Of a stretch of DNA of 64,000 nt, positions 1 to 12,494 are shown in pieces. The DNA lies in the NCBI GenBank assembly GCA_035041965.1, contig JAPYMA010003041.1:1-64000 (forward strand), read 5' to 3'. The translations under genes were made by a program, and so were the position numbers. This DNA comes from Anisakis pegreffii. Its lineage: Eukaryota; Nematoda; Chromadorea; Rhabditida; Anisakidae. Each line of letters opens with the position of its first letter. The stretch's first letter is position 1. The notes under the pieces were generated by a model that worked only from the letters and a program-made list of their open reading frames with translations, did not search any database and was not told where the DNA came from.

Positions 1-1153
1 GTTGAATCCAGTTTTGTTATGACAGTTTCTTTTTTCATCAGTAAACCAAACCTAACATTCGCCAGAATACAATAATTTCTACATGCATTTAGGAGAATAG
101 AAAAAGCATGTGATAAAATGCATGATAAATCGCGAAGTGAATGTTTTCCTATAGTACGTGATTTTGTTCACAGCACTGATGTACTGTTCCTTGTAGCAAT
201 GTTTATAACGTAAAGGGAATCGATTATTTGAATGAATGATTGTATAATATTTATGATGTAAAATTCTGTTCGAAACAGAATGAAATGTTAGGTTGAAATT
301 TTGTTTGTCGTTATTCATGGCTGTGTACGAGATTAGGTTTACGAAATGTGCAGATAGTCGTTATTTTGTAGTGTGAAACGATAAATGTTTTTATTCCAAT
401 GATATTTGTCATCGTTTATCGTTCAATTGAAAAAAAGCAGATGTCTACTTGAAATGTACTTTGAGTTGACGATTTTTTAACATTTTATTGAACAGAATTG
501 CACAACGTTCTCACTTGCTAGTCATTGCTAGGAGACGCAGCTCACAACCAATCATTTTAGTTGTCGCTACATTTTCGAGCAACTTCATACGAAGTTCATC
601 ATTACTTTCTCTGATATTAACAAATTATTTCATTCAGTTTTATGGTTATTTTTATTTTGTCGATGAGTTTAGCGATTCCATATGGTTCAGTTACCATCGA
701 TTATTGAAAATTCAATAGAACTGTGACCTCAAATCTCAGTTGAATCCAACTGAATTAAAGTTTCAGATGGAACAGAGATAAGGCAAAAAAAGCAATGTTG
801 AACCTCGAATTTAAAACATCATTAATTTTGTTCGACCAACAATGAATCATTGGCTCTTATGCGTATTTCACAAGCCAGTTTGAACGATGAAAATTTATGA
901 TTCATCGTACTCATGTTTATTCTCTGTGTGAATGTATTTATTGTCAAAAGTACAATCTTGAGTGATTGTGTGACAACGCAAATCACAGCTGTAAGACGTA
1001 CATCTTGCTTGCCGTGGAATCGTTTTTTTCCATCGTAATCAATAAAATTTTATATTTTAATATATGTATATACTTTCGGCTATGCGTCGTTTTGAAATTA
1101 TCATTTCAAGTGAATGACTTTAACATGTCGTCTTTGAGACCCATTTTTCAGCA
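1..1153. other. upstream non-coding stretch
   Basis: I see no gene here. Short open frames occur on both strands but lack splice context or protein-like composition. The last bases form a TTTTTCAG acceptor that ends at 1151, two bases before the start codon of F-box copy A, so this stretch probably contains the promoter and outron of that gene. Confidence 0.5.
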
Positions 1154-4100
1154 ATGGCGACTTCTGCGGACAACAGAAACTCCGAACTTCTTCCGTTCCC
1201 GTCCAAATACAAATGTGTTGATAAGCGCTATCGATTCAGTGAACGGTAAATTCTCGAAATTGGCCTTTATTCATATAAAATATGACGCTGTTGATAAATG
1301 CTTTGTCAATAATCAATGACATTTGCAAAGAAATAGATCTTTAGTTATATGATCGAAAGGGAGAAAATATGAGATTTTCAGCGGTTAAAGTAAGAATAAA
1401 CGATCTGTCAATCGCACAGTATCACTTTAATGTCATGTCCACGTCCGTCTTCAACGAATCCAAGTCGTTTGAGGGATGTTCTGAAGTTACACTGAGAATG
1501 TTCAAAGATCGTAGCAGAGGGTTTTATGAAAAGTTTTCAAATGAATGCGGAATGAAATGCTTCCGATGCATTTACCATGGAAATGAACATACAGTTGCTT
1601 TCGTGAATGTAACGAGCAAATTTTCTCGAGCACGAGCGTTCCTCCCTCTGCCTCACCTCTCTCTTCCCCGAGCGTGGCTGCTGATAAGCCGTTGCCTTGA
1701 AAGTGTTGTTTGTAAGAAGCACTTTGAACTTTCCCTCTCTACACCATCCTCATAACACAGTTTGGTGGTTTGCAGAGCGCAACAAAATTGTCTGAGTCTA
1801 GCTTATCCGCTGTCCGAGCCAGAATATGAGCGAGATTACAAAATAAGGAGAACACCAAAAGCCGAATCCTGGTCACCATCAACCGCTGAACGGCTTATCC
1901 AGGTATGTTCAAACGGGTTTTCTCCCGTCAAATCCGGAGTTGGATGCGGATTTTGCTAGGTCCCTCGCCGCCTCATTCTCCGCTCATCAGGCGGAATCCT
2001 CCACGAAAAATCGCTCCTGTTTTAGCAGCCCCGCTCTGAACATGTTGCAGTTCGTATCGACAAACGGTCATTAATAATGATCAGCAATCAGAATCACATT
2101 TATATCTAATTAAAGTACTTGTTGGACACTAAAATGGAAGCGAAATGTATTTGGAACATGCTAACTATCACTGTATTAATATAATTATTATGATCAAAAT
2201 CAAAATGATAGCAACAGTCCTGTAAAGACAGAATGATGAATAATGAAGAGGTAATTGTCAAAGGATATTAATAAAAGATATGGGAAAGAAGCATTTACTT
2301 CCCGCAGGAATATTGAGCTTCGATAAGGTATTTCCTATCTTCATACTGTAGAAGGATGAGGCACACGTTTTGAGCCACTCGCTCCGGTTGAACACGAAGT
2401 CGCAGACGGAATTTGGTGATAAGACATTTCATACAAACGAGGCACAGTTGCGTTTGGAAAGGCATAAATAGAATAAATAAATACACGCTGCTTAATATTG
2501 ATGATCTGATGATGAATATATGTTCGAGATCAGTAGATGAAATAAAATAGCTAATATCATCATTGACAGGTGAATGCCCCAGTGATTCAGAAATTGCTGT
2601 AACGATCCGTATTCGTCTCGTGGGCACAACTTGCTCACTTCTTGAATTCACTTCATCGCATCTCCGTTCTCTTCTTAACTATTCATTCTTCCCATAAATT
2701 TGCTCCACGAAGATGCTGAAGATTCTCTACTTTCATCAATTTTTTCTTGTCAATCTATATTATTCGAGATTCCTTCAGAAAGCACTCCCAGACGTTGTGT
2801 TGCTGAATATATTCAAATACATGCACCCAATTGACCTCGTCAATGGTGTTTCAAAAGTATCGAAACGATGGAATGCACTCGCCAAAACACCGTCACTCTA
2901 TCGATACGTTCGTGTATTGGTCAATAAACAATCACCAAATTCCGAGAGCGCCAGAAACTTTTTGCAGGGGGTCACTGCTTTCAATAATAAGATTTGTTTG
3001 TTCATTTTCAAATACTGCTCATTATGATGTGTGAGAATGCTGCAAAATGACTTCTTCGAATGTACTACAAATTGATGATTTTTTTCTGGTTGTATTGAAG
3101 ACAAATCTTATCTTATTGATAACAATAGCTAGCAAGTATCTTATTGATAACAATAACTGATTCATTCAAGCGTTCCTCACGTTCTGAGGTGGCATCTCGC
3201 TTTGATATGATTTCGGTATCATCATCGTAACTTTTTGATTGGTGAATTCTGTCGTTTACTGTGTAGGAAATTTTGCGTTGTACAATATCATTATGCATAA
3301 AACGAAATGAATTTGAATTGAGATGTTGTTTTACTTTTCAGGCGAGGAAACACGTCAGAAAATTATGTGTAGTGTATGAAAAGGATGTGTTTTTCGATGT
3401 ATTCCCCGACTGCATGCCAAATGTCACGTTCCTCGATATTGCATACTTTCCAGGTGAATACATCTAACGAGCGTTGATAACGCACTTATTTCCCTTATTG
3501 AAGTGCTTTCAGTGTGTGGTAAGCTTACTGTTGAAATGAATATGAGCTGCCACATTTCTTGGCGTTTCCGAAAAAATGGGAAATTAATGAGAATCCATTT
3601 GGAGTGTAATGCTTTATGAAGTGTTCATCACGTTCATCGCATGATCACAAATGATCTGAACCAAAAAATTGTCGTATGTCATGAAAACGTTTCGTGCACG
3701 GTTTTTTCAGATTTGAATGGAAGCGCTGAAAAGTTGGTCGAATGTTTCCCTTCAGTTGAGGTACTCAAGATATCGGATGTTAGCAATGTGAGTGCTTTTG
3801 GTGGAAAATTTTGGAATTATTTTCAACTGCGTATTGTATAAAGCGAATTCTCTCATGAGTGGACCGAACGCGACAACAGTATTATTTTCACTTGTTGAAA
3901 TGTTTGCAGTTGGACGACAGTCTGATCAAAAGATTATTTCCGAGTGACTCATTCAAAAACCTCCGTCAACTGGACTGCTCAAGTAGAGGTGTGAAACCGG
4001 AAAATTTCTTTGGTCAGCTTTGTGAAACAGAAAGGCCGTTGCAATCGCTGCATACAACCACTACAGAAAAGTGAGTGATATTTTTGGTCATTGTCGTACT

Positions 4101-6726
4101 TTGTTAATATTCGACTCACGATGAACATGATTATCATATCGGCATTATAATGCTTAACATCCAAACAACCAACAGGAGCACTAGTTGGTTGATACTTCAT
4201 CGATAAATGGGTGACCTATAATTGTGAAATCTACCGCCCCCCCCCCTCCCCCCAATCCGTTACCAATATTATATTAGCAATGAAAATTTCTTTTCACTGG
4301 TCACTATGATTTTCCTAGTCGTTGCAGTCTATTCAGAATCTCACTTTGCATTCTCAAATGAGCAATTTCGTAGGACTGTCATGAACGTACCCGTTTAATA
4401 GCATCCGTAGACGCTGATAGCAGCAATTCCGTGCGAGTCATCAATCCATCATTCCATTAAGGGTCATCATTAAAGATAAATTTTCAGTTTGAGAGCAATG
4501 CTAACGTCGCCAATCCGAAATACTCTTACCGAGTTGTCCATATCGGAGTATCTAAAGGATTCATCATATGCTGCCATTGGGCAGCTGACGAATCTTAAAA
4601 AGTTGTCAATTTTTTCTTCACTCTATGGAACAGACGAACAACTTATGCAATTCAAAGTTAGTTCAGAAACTGACTGCTTGTGTGAGTGAATAGTGAAGGT
4701 TTGCTTAGAGCGATAATAATACCACGCTTGTTGGATCGCACAGTTCATGAAATGGTTACTCACTAAACTAGACGTTATGCAGAATTTTTTGGTGATTGAC
4801 TTGGGGTGCTGAGTTAAATTCACGTTGAAAGCGAATTGATGCGTTATTTGCTGTCAGATGCAGATGTAATGAAAATTATTGATCTCTTCAAAGTGTTTCG
4901 GTGTAGTTATTAGTGCGTAATTTCAGACACTTTCTAAGTTGGAACACCTTCATTTGGACTGTTGTGGTGAGGATTGTGATTTCTCCTATGAGGGTGTCGC
5001 AGAGTTCTTCGAACTTCCTTCAGAGAATGCAGAAAATTATTTTCCCTATCGTCTCAAACATTTACTTTTTACTGATTGCCATCCATTCCATTTGGAAGCT
5101 GCCAACGCTCTCGTCAAGAGGTCATTTAATTCCCTTCAATTGCAGCGCTTCTGACCTCTACAGTGAGGATGCGCATTTGTTCGAAAATTCTTTCATTTTC
5201 GCCTCTAGTGGTCATTTCGTTTTATGCTTCATTGAGAAATGCTGTCGAAATTTCATCAGACACCTAAAAATCCCAAGTTTCGAGGCGGCTCGTATTCATC
5301 TGTGAGTAGTGCGATTTGTATTTTGCATCACCAATAAAGTTAACAATGCAACTCTTTAATCGCTTAGTCTATGATGAAGAACTGTGTGAAGAATGTGAAG
5401 GGGACGGATGATTTCCTGCACGAATTTCGCTGGGTGTCTGAAATGAACGAAAGTCTAGGAAGAAGATTGTGATATATGCGATGACATATAGACGCAATCT
5501 GGTATTGAGTTGTGATTACTCACTGAATGAACATTGAGAGGAAAAAACTCACAGTCGATTAAATCCCAAGTGCGAAAATGTTGCGTTAGAAACAAATAAA
5601 TATTGAATTATTTCAGCATTACATATTTCTAGTATTTTGTAGCAATAACCTTTCAGTTGTCCTCAGTTAATATCCCTCAATCTTAGTCGAAATTGCTATA
5701 TGGGGGAAGAGGGCTTATCGGTTCTGGTGAAAAACTTGCGGTATGTCTTTGCAAACAACTTTTTCTTCAATTTTCAGTATGCAAAAGTGATTTTCGTTTT
5801 ATTTTTGAGCAGCTAATAGACTGATTTTCGTTAAACCTGCTTATCGTTCTTATTCGAGCTATGATTCAGGAATCTTCGGTTCCTGGATCTGTCGTGGTTG
5901 CGAGAAATGCGATGTGATGCGTTACGTAATTTAACTGATGATGATATGCCTAAACTTCAATTTCTTGAACTACATCGCACGAAGGTAGGGAGGGATGAGC
6001 AGGAGTGCTTCTTTTCACCTATATCATTATGAAGTATTTATTTATCTAAGGTATCCATGAAGTTCGATACAGAAGTGGAGGTATGCGTAGGTAAGTAGAA
6101 AACAAAAAATTAGACAGAGCGGTGGTGTGCAGCTAGATGACCGAATCATGAAACGGCATAAGTGAAACCCATTAACAATTCAGTGGTTTTTTGAGACAAT
6201 GAACAATAACTGTAATAATGTGAGTGGAATATTAGCGAGCACGAATCAAAATGTCATTTATGGAGTTTCATTATAGTTTGAAACTGAATTGTAGCCAGTT
6301 TATTTGACTTCAAGAGATAGTATTATCGAACAAGTCAAATAAGTATTAAATTCAACGATAATGCTATAGGCCTGAAGCCTGTGAATGATCATAGAATGCG
6401 TATGCAATTGGGAATGAGTGATTATCTCTTTTAAAAGAAGTGGTAGAACAAAGCTTCGGATCCCTGAGTTTCGCAGCCTAAAAACTAACACGCTGATGAA
6501 ATGCACTTTGCAGATCAGTGAAAAGATTCTTTGGGCATTGAATTTGAAACGACCGAATTTGATTATTTCGAATAAGACGGATTATTTCGTCAATTGGAAT
6601 GTTCAGAACGGAAATCCACGATTGAATAAATTGTTCGGTGGTGATCTGAATTCTGTTCTGAACGATCTCGCAGAAGTTGATGGTTTTTGTTGTATGGGTG
6701 AAACTATGTGGCCAGATCACTATTAG
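1154..6726 (+). CDS. F-box/LRR protein, copy A (intact)
   Basis: Eleven exons: 1154-1245, 1776-1902, 2779-2970, 3342-3453, 3711-3787, 3910-4070, 4488-4656, 4927-5120, 5657-5740, 5870-5984, 6514-6726. They sum to 1536 nt with matching intron phases and encode 511 residues. The ATG lies two bases after a TTTTTCAG acceptor, suggesting a trans-spliced leader. Residues 1-73 carry a charged N-terminal module (LLPFPSKYKCVDKRYRF). An F-box follows at about 74-108 (LPDVVLLNIFKYMHPIDLV, then a KRWNALA-type end). About 138-441 are leucine-rich repeats such as PNVTFLDI and CPQLISLNLS. The C-terminal exon ends near a conserved GFCCM. By family, the protein would bind Skp1 through the F-box and present substrates to an SCF ubiquitin ligase. 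Donors of exons 3 (GTCACT) and 8 (GTCATT) are weak. Reading through exon 8 would stop at 5154. The family assignment is firm; the substrate is unknown. Confidence 0.85.
4237..4253. repeat. poly-C tract in intron 6 of copy A
   Basis: Ten C, one T and six C in a row inside the intron between exons 6 and 7. The other copies lack it. It is an isolated homopolymer that could form a G-quadruplex on the minus strand and is prone to length errors in sequencing. Confidence 0.8.
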
Positions 6727-7484
6727 TTTCGCGTTTCACATAACTCGTTTAACCGAATGCATGCATTATTCGGCGAGTATTTCTTCATGCAGCAATTTAA
6801 TACCATTTCAATATCTATAATTTATTCCCAGTCATTTCCACCATCACTTATACGACGATAAATGATTTTGTACTGTTGGTCTGAATTGTTTCAACGGCGG
6901 AATCGTTAGCAAATCCGAATCAAAGTATCTGCCTCTGATCCTATAAACTGTAAAGTAAGTTCAGTGCAATTTAAAAATGCGAATGAAATGAATTCATTTC
7001 TTAATGCAATCCTCACGGTCAGCAACGGACCTCATTTAGAGCAATAATAAGCGTGTTGGTGTTTTGGAGACAGCAGGAACGATAGAGATCGAGATTGCAA
7101 AGTGTCACTGATTTCGTACAAGGCTACTTTGAAACAGTTTTAAACTCTCTACTATGTGATCATGAAATGACTATTGAATGTGTATATTTTTCCAGTGAAG
7201 AATGCAGATGATGTAATTTACTCAATCTATCACGCGGTTGTCAAAAAATGTTCCATTTACACTAACTCGCTTTTCATCCTGATATTTTATTGCCCAAATA
7301 CAATTGCAAAATGTCAGAATTAATAGGTTTGACGCTATGCAAGGAAAACGAGATGGTGGCGGAGGAGAGGGGAGGGGGTGGGATGGGTTAACGAACCTCC
7401 ATTCACTTATGTGATTGTCATTTGTGGTACATATTCCAGATTGCAGGTCACTCGTGGATTTCTACGGATTTTAGCAATTCATTT
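6727..7484 (+). promoter_or_regulatory. intergenic region and upstream block of copy B
   Basis: There is no exon here. Sequence from about 6838 is clearly related to that from about 13280, ahead of copy C, so the upstream region was duplicated together with the gene. It contains a G-rich tract (7369-7387), then a conserved TATTCCAG acceptor ending at 7439 and an ATTTTAG acceptor ending at 7474, ten bases before the ATG of copy B. These fit a promoter plus a trans-splice outron, but that role is inferred. Confidence 0.5.
7369..7387 (+). promoter_or_regulatory. G-quadruplex motif ahead of copy B
   Basis: Four G runs of 4, 5, 3 and 3 bases separated by 1-2 bases. A related motif sits at the same relative place ahead of copy C (13784-13808). 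Its effect on transcription is unknown. Confidence 0.6.
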
Positions 7485-10400
7485 ATGCAATTGTGCAAGG
7501 AAATGACGCAGACTAAACTCCTTCCGTTTGCACCTAAATATCGATACAGCGATAAACGCTATCGATTCACAGATCGGTAATCTTATCGCTTCATTCTGTT
7601 GGTGTTTGTTGCTATCGCAAATCACCCCTCACATATGCCGCATTTTGTTGAATCGGAATTCTCAGCTTCATTACATGTAAAGAAGCGCACAATTATATTG
7701 AGTGACTTCTTAGTGGGAAGCATGGTTGTGAGCCTATGGGTTACCCAACGTTAGACTTGGGTGATGATGAACGTTCAGATGGTTCAAGGCCAGCTGCATC
7801 TCAACTCACCAAGGTACACTCAAGTCAGTGGCATCTTTTCAGTGCTGATTGTTGCTTGCTCACTTCATTTTTACAACCTCATTTTGCCCGTGTATAAATA
7901 GAGACACGATGTATCATTTGAAGCACATTATCTGAGCAATTTTGATGTCCATATCAATTCTCGCTCTCCATCATTTCATCATGCATTTGCTGGTTTGCAC
8001 ATTATTTGAGAAGGATGCAACGAAAATACGATTGAATGACATGACATGTAATGAAGTGACAACGAATTCATGAAGAGACGCACATTTTATATTTTCGAAA
8101 AAAATTGTTATTGAGTGAAGCACTCATTCAATTAAACACACTGGTGGAAAACGTTGTTCAAGAGACCTGTCAATTAGGCAATGGAAATAAATTCCCGGAA
8201 GGTTGTCGTTATTCGTAATGCTTGAAATTCCTTCAGAAGGCACTCCCGGACGTTGTGTTACTGAATATATTCAAATACATTCACCCAATCGACCTTGTCA
8301 ATGGTATTTCAAGAGTATCGAAACGATGGAATGCACTCGCCAAAACACCGTCTCTCTATCGATTCGTTCGTGTATTGATCAATAAAAAATCAACAGATTC
8401 AGAGAGCGCGAAAAAGTTCTTGGAGCGGGTTTGTTACCCAACCACTTTCGTTGGAGAATCGTTTCGGATTGATTTTGGAATAGTGTTTGTATCATTAGTG
8501 AATCATTAGTGAATGCCTGGAATGCAGACCAGTGATGGTTCGGTGCCTTTCTAGCATTTACGAGATTTCCGAGGTCCTTTACCCAATCCCTTATATATGC
8601 AGGCGCCAAACCTGATTCTGCCTTCGACTCTACCGTTTTTCAAACACTTAACAGTGATATCAATGAGAATTGACGGTCAAATATTTCAAAGATCACACAA
8701 ATGCGACTGCATTTGTCCATCAATATTTTAAATTAGCAATGTAGCTGAGCATGGATTCGCCAGTTTTTGAGCTGAGTATGAATTTAGGTAAAAAATTTCG
8801 TCAGAAAATTGTGTATGGTTTGCGAAATCAACGTTTTCGATGTATTTCCCGAATGTATGCCAAACGTCACATTTCTGGATATAACATCGTTTCCAGGTAG
8901 TTTCCCGTTCGTGCAGTTATCATATTACTCCTTCGTTATCAAAGCATGTTTCAGAGTTGTGTTCCCAATCGGAATTGCATCGCACCCTTCTACTGCTAGT
9001 CATTTCAGATACGTCGAGATGCGCTGACAAATTGATGAGTTGTTTCCCATCTGTAGAAGAACTCATTCTGAGTGACATTAAAAATGTAAGTTTTTTCCTC
9101 CACTGAAATACACTATTGTGTTTCATTCGAATAACGTTTTTGCTTCATCTGCTTGGAACTCAACGTTCTGTTTGTAAAAAGAAGTCGAGATCAGTATATC
9201 GCAGTCAGATGCACGGAAACATGTCGAAATTTATGCTGCAACAGCGACATCTAATTTCAGAATCGCCGCAAATACCCCGACTGAGTATATGCAAACAAAT
9301 CATTATTGTTTATAATGAAACGAAGATTTCTTTTATTCTTGTACTTGTTCACATTGATTCTATTCACCTCACGTTTACGATTACGATTTCTGTGGTACAC
9401 AAGTGAAGTGATAATGTTAAGCGTATCACCACAATCACTTACGATAACATTACAGTTTGATGAACATGCCCTCAATGTTCTATTCTCAAAAAACGCATTT
9501 AAACGCCTGCGTCGTCTTCACTTCGCAAATTTTGAAGACGAAGCATACAAGGTCATCGAGAAGCTTTGTGAATATGAAAGGCGGTTGCAATTCCTATCAA
9601 TCACAAACACTGCCAAGTAATGTTCAATTATCGTTCTTCGAGGCAGAGTCCTTTAATAAGTGTCAGCAAAATTTGTGATAACACAGTCGAATATCATCGG
9701 CTGAAGATTTCGTGGAGTTAATATCTCAATTGAGTAGCAGTTCTTTATTAAGTAACAGTAATACGATCATTAGGATCGTATTAATAATAGAACATTTGTC
9801 GCATGCAACGTCGATCGAGTGCAACCCAACTGTATCGTTGGCAGTTTTCGGCTCTCCAGTTTAGATCTGTTAAATCATCAATGTCGTGCAACGATTAAAC
9901 CCATGAGTTTGCCTTCTCTCTTGTGAATATCTACTTTATCCCGCAATCCCTCAACTCCATCGCAGGTTTGGAAAAATACTCCAGACGCCGATTCGTGATA
10001 CTCTGACAGAATTTCATTTCCGTGGATATCTTGAAGATGATGATTATGCGGTTATTGGACAGTTAATAAATCTCTCAAAGTTATCAGTTATCTCTTCACT
10101 TTATGCAACCGATGAACAGCTTATGCACTTAAAAGTCAGTCCATATGTATCACTATTTAGCCGAAGTTCATAACAAAATACGAAAGTGGTGAATAAGAAC
10201 GTCAGGTTTCGTATTCTGATTGTGAGCAGAACGAAACGCAAAACTTTTAAAAAACACATCTGAAGTTGTAATATTGTGATTTGTTCATTACAAGTTTTGT
10301 CCTTTTTCGGTGTATTGTCCTTTTTCTCAAAGTAGTATTTCAGTCACTTCGCAACTTGGAGCATCTCCACTTCGATTGCTCCGGATCAGGACTGTGATAT

Positions 10401-12114
10401 CACTACTGAAGGCCTTATACGATTCTTTGAACATCCTGCCGAGAATGCATCAAATTTTTTTCCGTACCGTCTCAAATATTTGTCTTTCTTCGAATGTTAC
10501 AGTTTCCAGGCGGATGTTGCAAAAGCGCTTGTGAAAAGGTATTGTGTCGCCGTTATTTGGTTGGTTGCACATCTTTTGTGGAGTCAGCGCAATCGATTAT
10601 ATCAGCTCAATATCGCTTTCAAGACCCAGATCAAAAATTTTCAGTGTATCTCGAGCAAGCAATTCATGAAGTTACTGACCTTAAGTGATTATAGAAAATC
10701 AGAGAAAAACAAATCCGAATATTCGTGCGGTTACCATCAGTAAACTGTTCTGAAAGATCAGACTGATTGATATCCTCGAACGAATCCAGTCTTGCAGCAT
10801 GCTTATCATTATGAGGTGTAGACAGGCATTTAAGATCGCTTCACCATATGTGACCATCTGATACAATTCAACTGATGAATTTGGTTGCTGTAGACCAGTA
10901 ATTCTCGCAAGCGAGATTGGGAGAGTGGGTAAGGGCTGGTGATTTACATGACATAGGAATGTGAGTAAGATTGCTACTGATACAGGCTGTGCAACATTTT
11001 TGATTCATTTGAAATTCACAGACCCGTCATACTTTGTTTGCTTATTCGCGTCAAGTGTACTTCAGTTGTCCACAGCTCGTATCCCTGAACGTCAGCGGAA
11101 ATCGCTTTATCCTCGAGGAAGGCTTAACAATACTCATCAAAGGTTTACCGTCAGTTTTTCTAAGCGTTTTTTTTCCTTTCTCAATCCTTCTGACATTACG
11201 TTCAGCTCCTAGTAAAATTAGCTCAGGGGTATTCAAGCATGCTTCAGATTTTCGAGACCTCCGACCCTGCACTTATTTGCAGGGATTCCGAGCTAAGTTC
11301 TACCCCCTGACCGAGCCTTAGTATGAGGTGCCGTCGGCAGCAGACGAGTGGTCCACCAAATCAAATTTTGAGCATCTGCCAGTGCTAATTCCTGATATTT
11401 CATCATCAAAATAAATCTATTACGATTTAAATCAATCTTTAGTTGCAAAACCATTCACGTATTGTAATGTTCAGAAAACTCCGATTCATTGACATTTCGA
11501 GAATGCACGAAGAGGAAGGTGGTTTCAATGAAATAGATGAGCTGCAGTTTGATGTGATACGGAACTTGTCTGATGAGGACGTACCTCAACTCCAATTTCT
11601 TCAGTCTCATTACAATAAGGTGATGATAAAGGCATCGTTATGCCAATATATCATAATTTGTCATGACTCAGTAACAAAGGCTTATATTAATCACAAAATG
11701 TTTCGGATGCGGTGGAATTGGCTAAGTGACGATTTGGTGACTCCACTGCAAACCTTAAGATGTCAGCGTTTGCTAACTTAGGGCGCAAATACACATATTC
11801 CGAGTGACTCCGTTGTTGGGTGTATGTTTCACTCATAATTCGTTATCGTGAGGATGGTTTACTTGACAAAATGTGATGTGTTATTGTGTTCAATGTTTCA
11901 GTTCGATCAGGAGATTTTTTGGAAGCTGAACATGAAACGTCCAAATTTGATGATTACGACTAGACGTGATTATTTCATCAACTGGGATATTCGAGATGGA
12001 AAACCGTTCTTGAATGATGATTTCAAAGGAGACATGAATCATTTACTGAATGACCTCAATGAATGCGACGGTTTTTGCTGCATGGGAATGCCATATGTAT
12101 GGTTTGCTTGGTGA
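7485..12114 (+). pseudogene. F-box/LRR gene copy B, frameshifted
   Basis: Exons by alignment to A and C: 7485-7576, 7714-7813, 8237-8428, 8788-8896, 9009-9085, 9456-9616, 9966-10134, 10344-10538, 11066-11149, 11475-11619, 11902-12114. Splice sites and phases are kept throughout. Exon 8 is 195 nt instead of the 194 nt seen in A, C and D. An extra base near 10385 (CCGGATCAGG against CCGGTCAGG in C) moves the frame into a TGA at 10395-10397, leaving 317 residues with the N-terminal module, the F-box and the first repeats. After the insertion the old frame is open to the end, so the lesion looks recent, or it could be a sequencing error. The N-terminal module reads KLLPFAPKYRYSDKRYRF. The rest of the protein ends in GFCCMG plus a short private tail. 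Confidence 0.8.
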
Positions 12115-12409
12115 TTTTTTCGATCGAAAATACTGGCAGTTGAATTGGTTTATCATCGCAGATTTCAGATTCTGAATTGCATTGTTTCCCTTATTATGGC
12201 AGTTTTAGATTCTGACATTTCATCTCATGAATTGTGTTGTTTCGCTTTCAGTTTGATGTTTTTATCCTTTACTGTACGAAGGAAGTGTCCTTGGATAATG
12301 CTCACGTGCGTCTGTTTCGCACATCATCCGCACAATTCAGTCTAGTTCAATCTGTTTTTTCTTGATGGAATAATTGCTTGAAGGGAAGGAATACTATTTA
12401 GGGATGAGT

Positions 12410-12494
12410 GATGAAGTAAAGGACAGTTGGTCCAACTTGATGGTAGTTCCCTGTGAATACTTCTGCTCAGGGCGTGCTGATAATGAATTTATCT
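12410..12494 (+). ncRNA. conserved 85-bp block, possible small RNA
   Basis: The block matches 20166-20250 at 82 of 85 positions while the flanking sequence differs. It contains two potential hairpins: AGTTGG-T-CCAACT, and CCCTG pairing with CAGGG across a 14-base loop. The first 22 bases from 12421 are followed by GTAGTT, a donor-like layout vaguely like a spliced-leader RNA, and AATTTAT lies near the 3' end. It is also open in one frame in both copies. Its nature is not settled. Confidence 0.3.

Noticed and set aside
7440..7484. In-frame extension upstream of the copy B start codon
   Set aside because: The frame is open only because B lost sequence that is present in C; in C the same region has stops, so I treat it as 5' untranslated or outron sequence.
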